Origin: Nocardia harenae NBRC 108248
GTDB taxonomy: Bacteria; Actinomycetota; Actinomycetes; Mycobacteriales; Mycobacteriaceae
NCBI RefSeq assembly: GCF_001612885.1
Contig: NZ_BDBH01000005.1
Coordinates: 310,001-374,000 of the forward strand
Direction: 5' to 3'
DNA: 64,000 nt
This document shows positions 1 through 7,830 of this stretch, one piece after another (position 1 is the first letter of the stretch; every line of letters starts with the position of its first letter). A program made the translations under genes and the position numbers. The notes under the pieces were generated by a model. The model searched no databases and was not told the origin of the DNA. It saw only the letters and a program-made list of their open reading frames with translations.

Positions 1-2
1 GA

Positions 3-737
3 TTACACCCGGCGGCCGATGCTGTACGCGGCGGCGCGGTCGCGCACCGTGAGCAGGTAGCTGCTGGACTGGTTGTAGGTCATGAGCGCGCGCTGCCAGC
101 CCAGCTCGGAGGTGAGGTCGCCGCCGCTGACGCAGAGGTAGCGGGCCGCGGTGAGCGCGGCGTCGTCGATGTTCTGCGGATCGACGACATTGTCGCCGTT
201 GGCGTCGACGCCCCAGCGCTTCCAGGTCTCCGGGATGAACTGCAGGGGCCCGACCGCGCGGTCGAACTCGCGGTCGCCGTCCAGTACGCCACGGTCGGTG
301 TCGGTGATGCGGGCGACGCCGGGGGCGCCGTCCAGGGGGATGCCGATGATCGGCGGACGGACCGCGCCGTCCTCCCCCACCTGCGAGCCGCGGTAGGTGC
401 CGTGCCTGCTCTCCACGCTCGCGATGCCTGCCAGGGTGGTCCAGGCGATGCCGCAGTCCGGGCGGGAGTTCGTCATCACCGCCGCCGCGTACCCGTACGC
501 CTCCAGCGCCTGCACCGGGATCGCCATCCGCTCCGCCTGCTCCTCCGCCCAGCCCCTGAGTTGCACCGCCGCCCTGCCGGGGGCGTGTACATCGATCACC
601 GGCAGCGGGGTCCCCGGGCCGGGGGGAATGCCCTCCGGCAGCGGTTCCCGTTCCGGCCCGAACCCGCACCCGGCCAGCACCAGGGTGGCCACGATGGCCG
701 TCGCCGCGCCCGCTCTTCTCCACACCACGTGGTCCAT
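3..737 (-). CDS. lpqU: LpqU-like lytic transglycosylase lipoprotein
   Basis: 244-aa lipoprotein predicted to cleave peptidoglycan glycan strands outside the membrane. A hydrophobic signal runs to a lipobox (LAGC, Cys24). A Pro/Gly-rich linker is followed by an SLT-like domain with probable catalytic Glu109 in the ASVESRHG motif and the GPLQFIPETW motif near residues 163-172. Length agrees with M. tuberculosis LpqU (about 243 aa), which lies next to mazG there. Here roughly 17 kb of accessory genes separate lpqU from mazG, consistent with insertion between them. The gene is complete, with its TAA stop at the window edge. It lies 27 bp downstream of the importer ATPase on the same strand and may be read through from it. 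The family call is firm; the exact orthologue is inferred partly from context. Confidence 0.85.
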   Translation of the reverse strand: MDHVVWRRAGAATAIVATLVLAGCGFGPEREPLPEGIPPGPGTPLPVIDVHAPGRAAVQLRGWAEEQAERMAIPVQALEAYGYAAAVMTNSRPDCGIAWTTLAGIASVESRHGTYRGSQVGEDGAVRPPIIGIPLDGAPGVARITDTDRGVLDGDREFDRAVGPLQFIPETWKRWGVDANGDNVVDPQNIDDAALTAARYLCVSGGDLTSELGWQRALMTYNQSSSYLLTVRDRAAAYSIGRRV

Positions 738-764
738 TGTGCCGGGGGTGGGGGAATGTCCAGG

Positions 765-2162
765 TCAGGCCAGCAGCGCTCGGGTGGCGGCGGTTTGCGG
801 GGCGGTGCGGAGGTCCCGCGTGCGGCCGTACTCCACGACCTTCCCTTGATCGAGAACCAGGGTGTAGGGGCAGAAGGTGGCGACGAGGGGGATGTCGTGG
901 GAGATGACGAGGAGGGTGGTGCCGCGGGTGCGGAGGTGGGCGAGGAGGGTGAGGACGGCGGTGGCGGTGGCGTGGTCGAGGGCGGTGGTGATCTCGTCGC
1001 AGATGAGGACGGCGGGCTCGGCGGCGAGGGCGCGGGCGAGGGCTACGCGCTGGCGCTGGCCGCCGGAGAGTTCGTGCGGGCGGCGGGGGGCGAGGTCGGC
1101 GGGGAGGTCGACGGCGGTGAGGAGGTCGGTGATGCGCCGGGGGAGGTCGGCGCGGGGGACACGGGCGACTCGGCGGAGGGGGCGGCCGATGGTCTGGGCG
1201 ACGGTGCGGCGGGGGTTGAGGGCGGAGCGGGGGTTCTGGGTGACCAGTTGGATGCCGCGCGGGCCGAGCGGGGTCCGCTCGCCGTGGAGTTCCAGGGTGC
1301 CGCCGGCGTCGGTGTGGAGTCCGGCGAGTACGCGGGCGAGGGTGGTCTTGCCCGCTCCGGAGGCGCCGACGACGGCGAGGGCGGAACCGGCGGCCAGTTC
1401 GAGGTCGACATCGGTGAGTATCTGCACGCCGTCCGCGCGAGCCGTGAGGCCGGTTGCGCGGAGCACGATGTCGCCGGTCGGGCCTTCGTCGGGCGGCACG
1501 GCCGTGGAAACGGCAGGTGCGGAGCCGAGTTCGATGACCTGGTCGGCGATGCCGTGCACGGTGGCGGTGTCGTGGCCGGAGAGCAGGACGGCGACTCCCC
1601 GTTCCCGCGCGATCCGCTGGACGAGCGCCGCGATCTCGGTGCGCAGGGCGCCGTGCAGCCCGGCGAACGGCTCGTCGAGGACCAGGACACCGGTGCGGCG
1701 CACGAGAGCGCGGGCCAGGGCGACGCGGCGCTGCTGCCCGCCGGAGAGGGTGCCGGAGCGGCGCGACAGGAAGGTCTCGTCCAGCCCGACCAGACGTAGC
1801 GTTTCGGGGATGCTCGCGCGGTCGGCGGCGACCTCGGCGAGCAGAGTGCGCACCCGGAGCAGCGGGTTCAGCGCGGAACCGGGGTCCTGGGCGACGTAGG
1901 CGACGGCCGTCCGCCGGAATCGGCGCAGGGCGGCCGGGTCGAGGGCGAGAACGTCGTGCCCCGCGACCGTGAGCGCGCCCTCGACGGTGGCGCCGGGCGG
2001 ACGCTGCCCGAGCAGCAGCCGCATGAGCGTGGTCTTGCCACTGCCGGAGGGGCCGGTGAGCGCCGTGACCGTCCCCGGCTCCATATCGAAGTCGTTCGGC
2101 CCGAACAACTTCCGGCCATCGGAGGCCAGCACGGCGAGCCCGCGCACCCGCACCCCGCTCAC
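765..2162 (-). CDS. Fused double ABC ATPase of a Dpp/Nik/Cnt-type importer
   Basis: 465-aa protein with two complete ABC ATPase domains in one chain, equivalent to a fused DppD-DppF or CntD-CntF. Domain 1 has Walker A GPSGSGKT (37-44), signature LSGGQ (139-143) and Walker B VLVLDEP (159-165). Domain 2 has Walker A GASGAGKT (about 266-273) and a second LSGGQRQR signature. The GTG start overlaps the permease stop by four bases (GTGA), indicating translational coupling. It should power the two permeases encoded upstream. Family members import peptides, nickel, opines or metal-opine complexes; the divergent metallophore-like operon suggests a metal chelate here, which is inference. An open frame continues upstream in antisense to the permeases, but the coupled GTG is the natural start. 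Confidence 0.88.
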   Translation of the reverse strand: MSGVRVRGLAVLASDGRKLFGPNDFDMEPGTVTALTGPSGSGKTTLMRLLLGQRPPGATVEGALTVAGHDVLALDPAALRRFRRTAVAYVAQDPGSALNPLLRVRTLLAEVAADRASIPETLRLVGLDETFLSRRSGTLSGGQQRRVALARALVRRTGVLVLDEPFAGLHGALRTEIAALVQRIARERGVAVLLSGHDTATVHGIADQVIELGSAPAVSTAVPPDEGPTGDIVLRATGLTARADGVQILTDVDLELAAGSALAVVGASGAGKTTLARVLAGLHTDAGGTLELHGERTPLGPRGIQLVTQNPRSALNPRRTVAQTIGRPLRRVARVPRADLPRRITDLLTAVDLPADLAPRRPHELSGGQRQRVALARALAAEPAVLICDEITTALDHATATAVLTLLAHLRTRGTTLLVISHDIPLVATFCPYTLVLDQGKVVEYGRTRDLRTAPQTAATRALLA

Positions 2163-2935
2163 GACCGCACCCGCCCGAAGGCTCCCGCGGCGAGGTTCAC
2201 GCTCACCGCGATCACGGCGATGGCGAGCCCGGGAGCGAGCACCGCCCACGGATTGAGCACGATGCCGGAGCCGTTGTCGCGCACCATGACCGCCCAGTTG
2301 GTGGCGCCGAGGGTGGCGGGGAGCTGGAGGAACGAGGCGGTGCTCACCAGGTATACAGCGGCGACGAAGCGCAGCCCGAGCTGCGCGGCGAAGACCTCGC
2401 GCAGGTTGGGCAGCACCTCCGCGAAGACCAGGTGCTGGAGCGTCTCGCCGGAGGCGCGCGCCACCTCCACGTAGCCGGTCGCGGCAACCCCCGCCGCGGC
2501 GGCGGCGAAGACCCGGGCGCAGTACGGGACGCCGAAGAGCAGCGCCACCACCAGCAGCCCGGCGATCCCGGCCGCGGGCCACGAGGTCAGGACCAGCAGG
2601 ATGCCGAGAATGGCAGGCACCAGGATGGCGAAATCCGCACTGCCCTCGATGAACCGGCCGAGCGCGGGGCGCAGGGCGGCGATCGCGCCGAGCACGGCGC
2701 CGAGCAGCGTCGTGAATACCGCGATCACCGCCGCGAGCAGCAGGAGTCCCCAGCCGCCGTGCAGCAGACCGCTCAGGACGTCGTGGCCGAGGCGGTCGGT
2801 GCCGAGCGGGGCACCGGGGCCGGGATCGGCGAAGGGCATCCCGATCGGCTCGTCGGTCCGGTGCGGGGCCAGCGCGGGTCCGGCGGCCGCGAGCAGGACC
2901 ACGACGAGGGCGGGCAGCACCGTGAGCGCGTTCAT
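2159..2935 (-). CDS. ABC importer permease, DppC/NikC type
   Basis: 258-aa inner-membrane permease of the peptide/nickel class. It has an N-terminal membrane segment, the GTDRLGHDVLSGLLHGG motif typical of DppC-like proteins near residue 45, then several hydrophobic helices with an EAA-type cytoplasmic loop (about 140-165, containing EVARASGETL). The ATG overlaps the stop of the first permease (ATGA), and its own stop overlaps the ATPase start, so the three membrane-complex genes are tightly coupled. It is slightly shorter than typical DppC (about 300 aa), mainly at the N-terminus. The substrate cannot be read from the sequence. Confidence 0.85.
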   Translation of the reverse strand: MNALTVLPALVVVLLAAAGPALAPHRTDEPIGMPFADPGPGAPLGTDRLGHDVLSGLLHGGWGLLLLAAVIAVFTTLLGAVLGAIAALRPALGRFIEGSADFAILVPAILGILLVLTSWPAAGIAGLLVVALLFGVPYCARVFAAAAAGVAATGYVEVARASGETLQHLVFAEVLPNLREVFAAQLGLRFVAAVYLVSTASFLQLPATLGATNWAVMVRDNGSGIVLNPWAVLAPGLAIAVIAVSVNLAAGAFGRVRS

Positions 2936-3873
2936 GCCCGCCCCCGCACGGCCCACGCCCGCACCGCGTCCGCGACGGCCAGCATGGCGAGCACACTCAC
3001 CGCCGTCAGCGCGACCACGGCGGCGACCAGCGCCGCGTCCCGATCCGCGACCGACCCGGCGAGCAGCGCCCCGACCCCGGGATAGTTGAACACCGCCTCC
3101 ACTACCAGCGCGCCCCCGAGCAGCATCCCGACGCTCGTGGCGAACCCCGCCACCACGGTCGGCAGCGCGAACGGAAGCATGTGCCGCAGCAGCACCACCC
3201 GCTCCGGAAGCCCGTCCAGCACCGCCGTCTCCACGTGCGGCTCGCGCGCGGCATCGGCGAGCGCCGCGCGCACCACCCGGACATTCCAGCCGAGCTGCGG
3301 CACCGCGAGCGCCAGCACCGGGAGCACCAGCATGTCCGCACGCACCGGGAACCCGGAGCGCCCGCTTACGGTGACCGCGGGCAACCACCCGAGCAGCAGC
3401 GAGAACACCGCGACCAGCAGCACCGCGAGCACGAACTCCGGCAGCGCCGCTGCCACCGAACTCCCCGGCTGCAACACCCGCCCGGCCGTACTCCCCGGGC
3501 GCAGCGCCCACCACGCGCCGAGCAGCAGCGAGCCGGCCACGGTGAGCAGCAGCGCGAGCCCGCCGAGCAGCAGCGTCTGCGGGAAGGCGCCCGCCAGCAG
3601 CGAACCGATCGGCCGCCCCCGCGCGGTGGAGCCGAAGTCCCCGGTCAGCACACCGGAGAGCCACGAGACGAAGCGGACCGCGACGGGCCGATCCAGCCCG
3701 AGTTCGCGCTCCTTGGCGGCGACCTCGGCATCGCTCGCCTCCCGCCCGAGCACCGCCCGCGCCCCGCTGCCCGGCAGCAGCTCCACCGCCACGAACACCG
3801 CGGCGAGCAGCGCGAACAGCAGCACCACCCGCCGCACCAGCAGCCGGGCGAATCGGCTCAGCCCGCCAGCCAC
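2932..3873 (-). CDS. ABC importer permease, DppB/NikB type
   Basis: 313-aa permease with an N-terminal transmembrane helix (LLVRRVVLLFALLAAVFVAV), the ELGLDRPVAVRFVSWLSG segment typical of DppB/OppB and five further hydrophobic segments. The EAA-like loop lies near residues 195-215. The chosen GTG at 3873 overlaps the binding-protein gene by 16 bases, and no better-spaced start is evident. It forms the heteromeric channel with the next gene. The order binding protein, B-type permease, C-type permease, ATPase matches dpp, nik and cnt operons. Confidence 0.83.
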   Translation of the reverse strand: MAGGLSRFARLLVRRVVLLFALLAAVFVAVELLPGSGARAVLGREASDAEVAAKERELGLDRPVAVRFVSWLSGVLTGDFGSTARGRPIGSLLAGAFPQTLLLGGLALLLTVAGSLLLGAWWALRPGSTAGRVLQPGSSVAAALPEFVLAVLLVAVFSLLLGWLPAVTVSGRSGFPVRADMLVLPVLALAVPQLGWNVRVVRAALADAAREPHVETAVLDGLPERVVLLRHMLPFALPTVVAGFATSVGMLLGGALVVEAVFNYPGVGALLAGSVADRDAALVAAVVALTAVSVLAMLAVADAVRAWAVRGRA

Positions 3874-5360
3874 GTGCGTTCCAGCTGCACCCGCGCGAAG
3901 CCGCCGAGCGTCGGCAGGTCGCGTACCGTCGCCGCGGCTACGTCGACGCCGTCGGCCATGCCCCACACCAGGTAGCCGCCGCGGTCGTACTCGATGCGCT
4001 GGAGCGCGCGGAAGGCATCGTCCTCGCCCCTGGACGCCAGCGCGGTCGCGGCGTCGAATTCGGGATCCCGGAAGGCGGTTTCGTTCCGATTCGAGCCGGA
4101 GGAGAGCAGGGAGCGCGCGTAGAAGAGCACGGAGTCGTTGGTGCCCCAGGAAACGGTGTAGAGCGGGGCCTGCAGCCAGCTGCGGTCGTAGAAGACGCCG
4201 GACTCCTCGGTCACCACGTCCAGTTTCAGCCCGATCTCGGCCAGCTGGGTGGCGAGCACCCACGCCGACTCCACCTCGCCCGGTGCCTCGGCCTTGGTCA
4301 CCAGCGGGTAGCGGGCGCCGGTGTCGAAGCCGGCCTCGCGCAGCAGGGCACGGGCGCGGTCCAGGTCGCGGGTGCGCTGCGGGAGCGTGCGATCGTAGCG
4401 CGGGTCCCCGGTGCCGAGCACGTCGTTGGCGACGGTGCCGTAGCCGGAGTGCACCTGGTTCACCAGGGCGCCGCGGTCGACCCCGAGCCGGAGCGCGGCG
4501 CGCACCCGCGGATCGGCGAACGGGCCGTCCGAGGTGCGCGCGGCCAGCCCGAGCATGGTGTCGTTGGCCCGCCGGACCACCCGCAGATCCGGGCGGCCCT
4601 CGGCGGTGCGGCCCGCGATGGCACCGACATCGGAGGCCAGGTCGAGCTGCCCGGCCAGCACCGCGTTGCCGAGCGCGGTGGTGCCCTCGAAGGCGGTGAC
4701 CTCGATGGCGTCCAGCAGCGGGGCGCCGCCGTACCAGGTGTCGTTGCGCACCAGGCGGGTGGTGCCGCCGTCGCGGGAGTCGAGCCGGAACGGCCCGGTG
4801 CCGATGGCCGCGGCGAAATCGGTGGTGTCGCGCTTGACCGTAAAGGTCATCAACCGGACCAGCAGCGGGAGTTCGCTGTTCGGTTCCGGGAGGGCGAGCA
4901 GCACCCGGTTCGGGCCGTCGGCGGTGATGTCGTCGGCGGCCACCGGCAGCTTGGACGCACCCGCCACGGTGCGCAGCCTGCGCAGCGACCACACCACGTC
5001 GTCGGCGGTCACCGGGGTGCCGTCGTGGAAGGTCGCGCCGTCGGCGAGGGTGAAGGTCCAGCGCCTGCGCTCGGGGTCGGACTCCCAGGAGCGGGCCAGC
5101 CGGGGCATCACGGTGGGGTCGGCGCCCGGCACCGTGAGCGGGTCGTAGAGCAGCGAGGCGATCAGGAAATCGCTGTCGTTGCTGAGGTTTCCGTGCGGGT
5201 CGCGCTCGGTGCGCGCCTGCGTGCCGAGCGCACCGACCCGCAGGGTGCCGCCGCGCCGGGCCTGGCCACCGCTCTCGCCGCCATTCCCGCACGCCGCGAG
5301 CGCGAGCAGAACGCTCAGCCCCGCCCCCGAGGCCAGTACCTGCCGCCGATTCAACCGCAT
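3858..5360 (-). CDS. Extracytoplasmic solute-binding lipoprotein, SBP family 5
   Basis: 500-aa binding protein of the DppA/NikA/CntA family. The signal begins with a twin-arginine-like NRRQVL motif (residues 4-9) and ends at a lipobox (LAAC, Cys24). The body has family landmarks: a YDPLTVPG-type segment, FHDGTPVTADDVVWSLRR and GTGPFRL. An open frame extends 20 codons upstream, but the ATG at 5360 has a good ribosome binding site (GGAAGG) and leaves an intact signal peptide. An IdeR-like box lies about 100 bp upstream. It should capture the ligand at the cell surface for the downstream permeases. A metal-chelate ligand is inferred from the divergent biosynthetic operon; a peptide importer remains possible. 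Confidence 0.88.
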   Translation of the reverse strand: MRLNRRQVLASGAGLSVLLALAACGNGGESGGQARRGGTLRVGALGTQARTERDPHGNLSNDSDFLIASLLYDPLTVPGADPTVMPRLARSWESDPERRRWTFTLADGATFHDGTPVTADDVVWSLRRLRTVAGASKLPVAADDITADGPNRVLLALPEPNSELPLLVRLMTFTVKRDTTDFAAAIGTGPFRLDSRDGGTTRLVRNDTWYGGAPLLDAIEVTAFEGTTALGNAVLAGQLDLASDVGAIAGRTAEGRPDLRVVRRANDTMLGLAARTSDGPFADPRVRAALRLGVDRGALVNQVHSGYGTVANDVLGTGDPRYDRTLPQRTRDLDRARALLREAGFDTGARYPLVTKAEAPGEVESAWVLATQLAEIGLKLDVVTEESGVFYDRSWLQAPLYTVSWGTNDSVLFYARSLLSSGSNRNETAFRDPEFDAATALASRGEDDAFRALQRIEYDRGGYLVWGMADGVDVAAATVRDLPTLGGFARVQLERTWLAG

Positions 5361-5455
5361 CACGCCGCCTTCCCTCCGGGCCGCACGCGGCCCGCGTCGT
5401 CGCGTAACCCGATGCGTCACAGGCGTCCTGACAGCGGGCGCCGTCGACGCACCGG

Positions 5456-5474
5456 CAAGGCCAGGCTAGCCTAA
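5456..5474 (-). promoter_or_regulatory. IdeR/DtxR-like iron box upstream of the importer
   Basis: On the minus strand the site reads TTAGGCTAGCCTGGCCTTG. It matches 13 of 19 positions of the mycobacterial IdeR consensus TTAGGTTAGGCTAACCTAA. It lies about 100 bp upstream of the binding-protein start, a plausible place for iron-dependent repression. The match was counted by eye; binding is untested. Confidence 0.55.
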
Positions 5475-5612
5475 TGGGAAGGCGATCTCGGCACACTCGG
5501 GCAAGCGGCGTGTGCGCGACTCGCCGCCGCTGGAATTCGCCCGGAAGTTGCGGAACGGGTATCGTCGGCGGCCGTTCCGGTCATGTCACGCCGCTATGTG
5601 TGTTCCAGCAAA

Positions 5613-5631
5613 TTAGGCAAGCCTTGCTTAA
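5613..5631 (+). promoter_or_regulatory. IdeR/DtxR-like iron box upstream of the metallophore operon
   Basis: TTAGGCAAGCCTTGCTTAA is a near-perfect dyad about its central base and matches 13 of 19 IdeR consensus positions. It lies 78-96 bp upstream of the hydroxylase GTG. A different metal regulator of the DtxR or Fur superfamily cannot be excluded. Confidence 0.6.
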
Positions 5632-5708
5632 CCAATACTGACCCACTACCTTCGGAATCGAATCGTCTCATCCGCCTCCGGCTCGATCCGAAGAAGGGAC
5701 CCAACTCG

Positions 5709-6848
5709 GTGAAAAGCGTTCTCTCCGAACGTCGGACGTTTCACCCGCAACCCGTCGAACGGCGCGAGATCACGCCCGCCGCCGGTGCCGCGATCCGCGC
5801 CGCCGCCGATGCGATCTGCATCACACTCGGTCTGGACGGCGACCGGGTCGCCGCCGCGACGCTGACCGACCCGCGCATCGTCGCGGCGGTGCGCCGCTAC
5901 GCGCCGGGGTTGCCGGGCACGGTCGCGGCCGCGGTGCGCCCGCCGAGCACCGCCGCGGGCGCCGCCATCGTGGGCGGGCTGCCGGTGCGCGACGCGGAAA
6001 TCGGCCGTACCCCGGCGAATTGGCGGATCGCCGCCGGGCGGGACGGCGCCGCCGCGCCGACCGCCTGCTCGCTGCGCCTCGACATCTCCATGCTGCTGCT
6101 CGCCGCCGCCGCGGGCGAGCCCTTCGGCTGGCGCGGCCAGCAGGGCGGGCGGCTGGTGAACAACATCGTCCCCGCGGCCGGGCACGAGCACGAGCAGTCC
6201 GGCGCGAGCAGCAGCACGCTGCTCACCCCACACACCGAGGACGCCTTCCACCCCGGGCGCGCGCACCTGCTCATGCTCGGCTGCCTGCGCAATCACGATC
6301 TGGTCGGCACCACCGTCTCCTCGGTGCGCGAGGTGGAGCTCACCGCCGCCGAGCGCCGCGTGCTGGCCGAACCGGTGCTGCCGATCCTGCCCGACGTCTC
6401 CTACGGCGACGCGCACGACCGCGCGACGGCACCGGCGCTGCCCACGCTCTGGTACGACGGCGATATCGAATCCGACGCCGCCACAGCCGGTCTCACCACC
6501 CGCTACGACCCCGCCTACACCCCGCTGGACGACGCCGGCCCCGAGTACCGCCGCGCCTACGCCCGGCTGAGCGCGGAGCTGGAGCGCCGCTGCCGGATCG
6601 CCGTGCTCGCCCCGGGTGAGCTGCTGCTGGTGGACAACGATGTGGCGGTGCACGGCCGGGTACCGTTCACCGCGCGCTACGACGGCACCGACCGGTGGCT
6701 CAAACGCGTCAATATTCGTCTTCCCGAGCGGCGCAGGCGCACCGCGGAGAGCCGTGAGAATGGATACGGGCAGCAGATCGTTGCCCCGTTTCGCACGGTG
6801 ACAGAACGGGACACCTCCGATGATCGAGGAAGCGATGAGCAACCGTGA
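5709..6848 (+). CDS. Fe(II)/2-oxoglutarate amino acid hydroxylase, VioC/AsnO-like
   Basis: 379-aa protein of the clavaminate-synthase/VioC/AsnO branch of TauD-fold oxygenases, which beta-hydroxylate free amino acids such as Asn or Arg. Iron ligands are the HTE motif (His175, Glu177, within HTEDAFHPG) and distal His315 (VAVHGR). The 2-oxoglutarate-binding Arg is probably Arg333 in RWLKR. Other family landmarks include GGRLVNNIVP and LLVDND. The GTG start was chosen for its ribosome site and because an upstream extension would cover an operator. It is the first gene of a five-gene operon, overlapping the next by 14 bases. The substrate is unknown; beta-hydroxylation of an Asp or Dap-derived unit, giving an iron-binding hydroxycarboxylate, would fit the context. 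Confidence 0.82.
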   Translation: MKSVLSERRTFHPQPVERREITPAAGAAIRAAADAICITLGLDGDRVAAATLTDPRIVAAVRRYAPGLPGTVAAAVRPPSTAAGAAIVGGLPVRDAEIGRTPANWRIAAGRDGAAAPTACSLRLDISMLLLAAAAGEPFGWRGQQGGRLVNNIVPAAGHEHEQSGASSSTLLTPHTEDAFHPGRAHLLMLGCLRNHDLVGTTVSSVREVELTAAERRVLAEPVLPILPDVSYGDAHDRATAPALPTLWYDGDIESDAATAGLTTRYDPAYTPLDDAGPEYRRAYARLSAELERRCRIAVLAPGELLLVDNDVAVHGRVPFTARYDGTDRWLKRVNIRLPERRRRTAESRENGYGQQIVAPFRTVTERDTSDDRGSDEQP

Positions 6849-7830
6849 CCGGAGCACGCCCCTGCGTGTGCTGAGCCGTAGCGACCTGGCCGATGTGCCG
6901 ATCACCCCCGCCGACGTGGTGCGCGCGGTGGAGGAGGCGTATCTCGCGCTGGCGGCGGGCGAGTCGGATAATCCGCGCAAGCTCAGCGTCGCCAATCCGG
7001 ACGGCTGGTCGGTCGCCTACGCCATGCTCGGCCGGGACGGCAGGCGCCGGGTGGTCGCCATGAAGACCTCGTACAAGTTCGACCCCGGCCACGACCGCAG
7101 CACCAAGCGGTACTACACCACCATCACGCTCTACGACGACACCACCGGCGCGCCGATCGCCATGATGGACTGCGCCAGGGTCGGGGCGCTGCGCACCCCC
7201 GCGGTCTCGGCGCTGCTGGTGCGCGAGACGGTGCGCCGCGGCGCGGAGAGCGTGCTGCTGATCGGCACCGGCACCCAGGGCCGCAACGCGCTGCCGCACC
7301 TGCTCGCCGCGAATCCGCAGCTGCGCAAGCTCATGGTCTACGGCACGCACCCGGACGGGCTCGCCGCGGTCAGGGAGAACCTGGCGGTGCACCAGCCGCA
7401 CGCGCTGCTCGAGATGGTCGAGGATCCGGTGGCCGCGGCGGCCGGGGCCGACGTGGTGCTCGCGACCGCGGGGCCGGGCACCGAGGTGGCGCTGGAGGCC
7501 GACGATCTGGCGCCGGGGTCGACCGCCGTGCTGGTCGGGTACGGGCTGGCGCCCTCGGCGCTGGTGCGGGCGGATCGGGTGATCGCCACCAGCGCCGAGC
7601 AGATGGCGCTCACCGGCACCGACATGGCCGGCCCGGACGGCGTGCTGCGCGCGGTCGACGCGGAGCTGCCGCGCATCCTGAGCAGGCGCGCGGTCGCCAG
7701 GCGCAGCGACGACGAGAAGATCTTCGTCTACAACAGCGGGCTGGTGCTCACCGACGTGGCGGTGGCGCACGCGCTGGCCGAGCGCGCGATCGCGGATGGC
7801 CGCGGCGTCGAGGTGCCGCTGTGGGACTGA
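6835..7830 (+). CDS. SbnB-like ornithine cyclodeaminase/mu-crystallin family dehydrogenase
   Basis: 331-aa NAD-dependent enzyme of the ornithine cyclodeaminase/mu-crystallin family. The Rossmann motif is GTGTQGRNALPHLL (about 145-158). The upstream block (MKTSYKFDPG, then ARVGALRTPAVSALL) matches SbnB-like members. SbnB oxidatively hydrolyses the SbnA product, a substituted glutamate, to L-2,3-diaminopropionate and 2-oxoglutarate. The ATG at 6835, preceded by GAGGAA, is preferred to the in-frame ATG at 6820. It overlaps the hydroxylase by 14 bases and the next gene by 10. An SbnA-like gene two positions downstream makes a diaminopropionate-type pathway much likelier than simple ornithine cyclisation. 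Confidence 0.85.
   Translation: MSNRDRSTPLRVLSRSDLADVPITPADVVRAVEEAYLALAAGESDNPRKLSVANPDGWSVAYAMLGRDGRRRVVAMKTSYKFDPGHDRSTKRYYTTITLYDDTTGAPIAMMDCARVGALRTPAVSALLVRETVRRGAESVLLIGTGTQGRNALPHLLAANPQLRKLMVYGTHPDGLAAVRENLAVHQPHALLEMVEDPVAAAAGADVVLATAGPGTEVALEADDLAPGSTAVLVGYGLAPSALVRADRVIATSAEQMALTGTDMAGPDGVLRAVDAELPRILSRRAVARRSDDEKIFVYNSGLVLTDVAVAHALAERAIADGRGVEVPLWD

Larger units (their letters stand above)
5361..5708. promoter_or_regulatory. Divergent control region between importer and metallophore operons
   Basis: 348 bases with no convincing gene, separating the importer (leftward) from the biosynthetic operon (rightward). It carries two IdeR/DtxR-like 19-bp sites, one near each transcription unit. 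An in-frame ATG at 5583 would extend the hydroxylase by 42 codons, but that extension runs through the right-hand operator and has no ribosome site, so I treat it as untranslated. AAGAAGGG just before the GTG at 5709 is the likely ribosome binding site. Confidence 0.7.
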
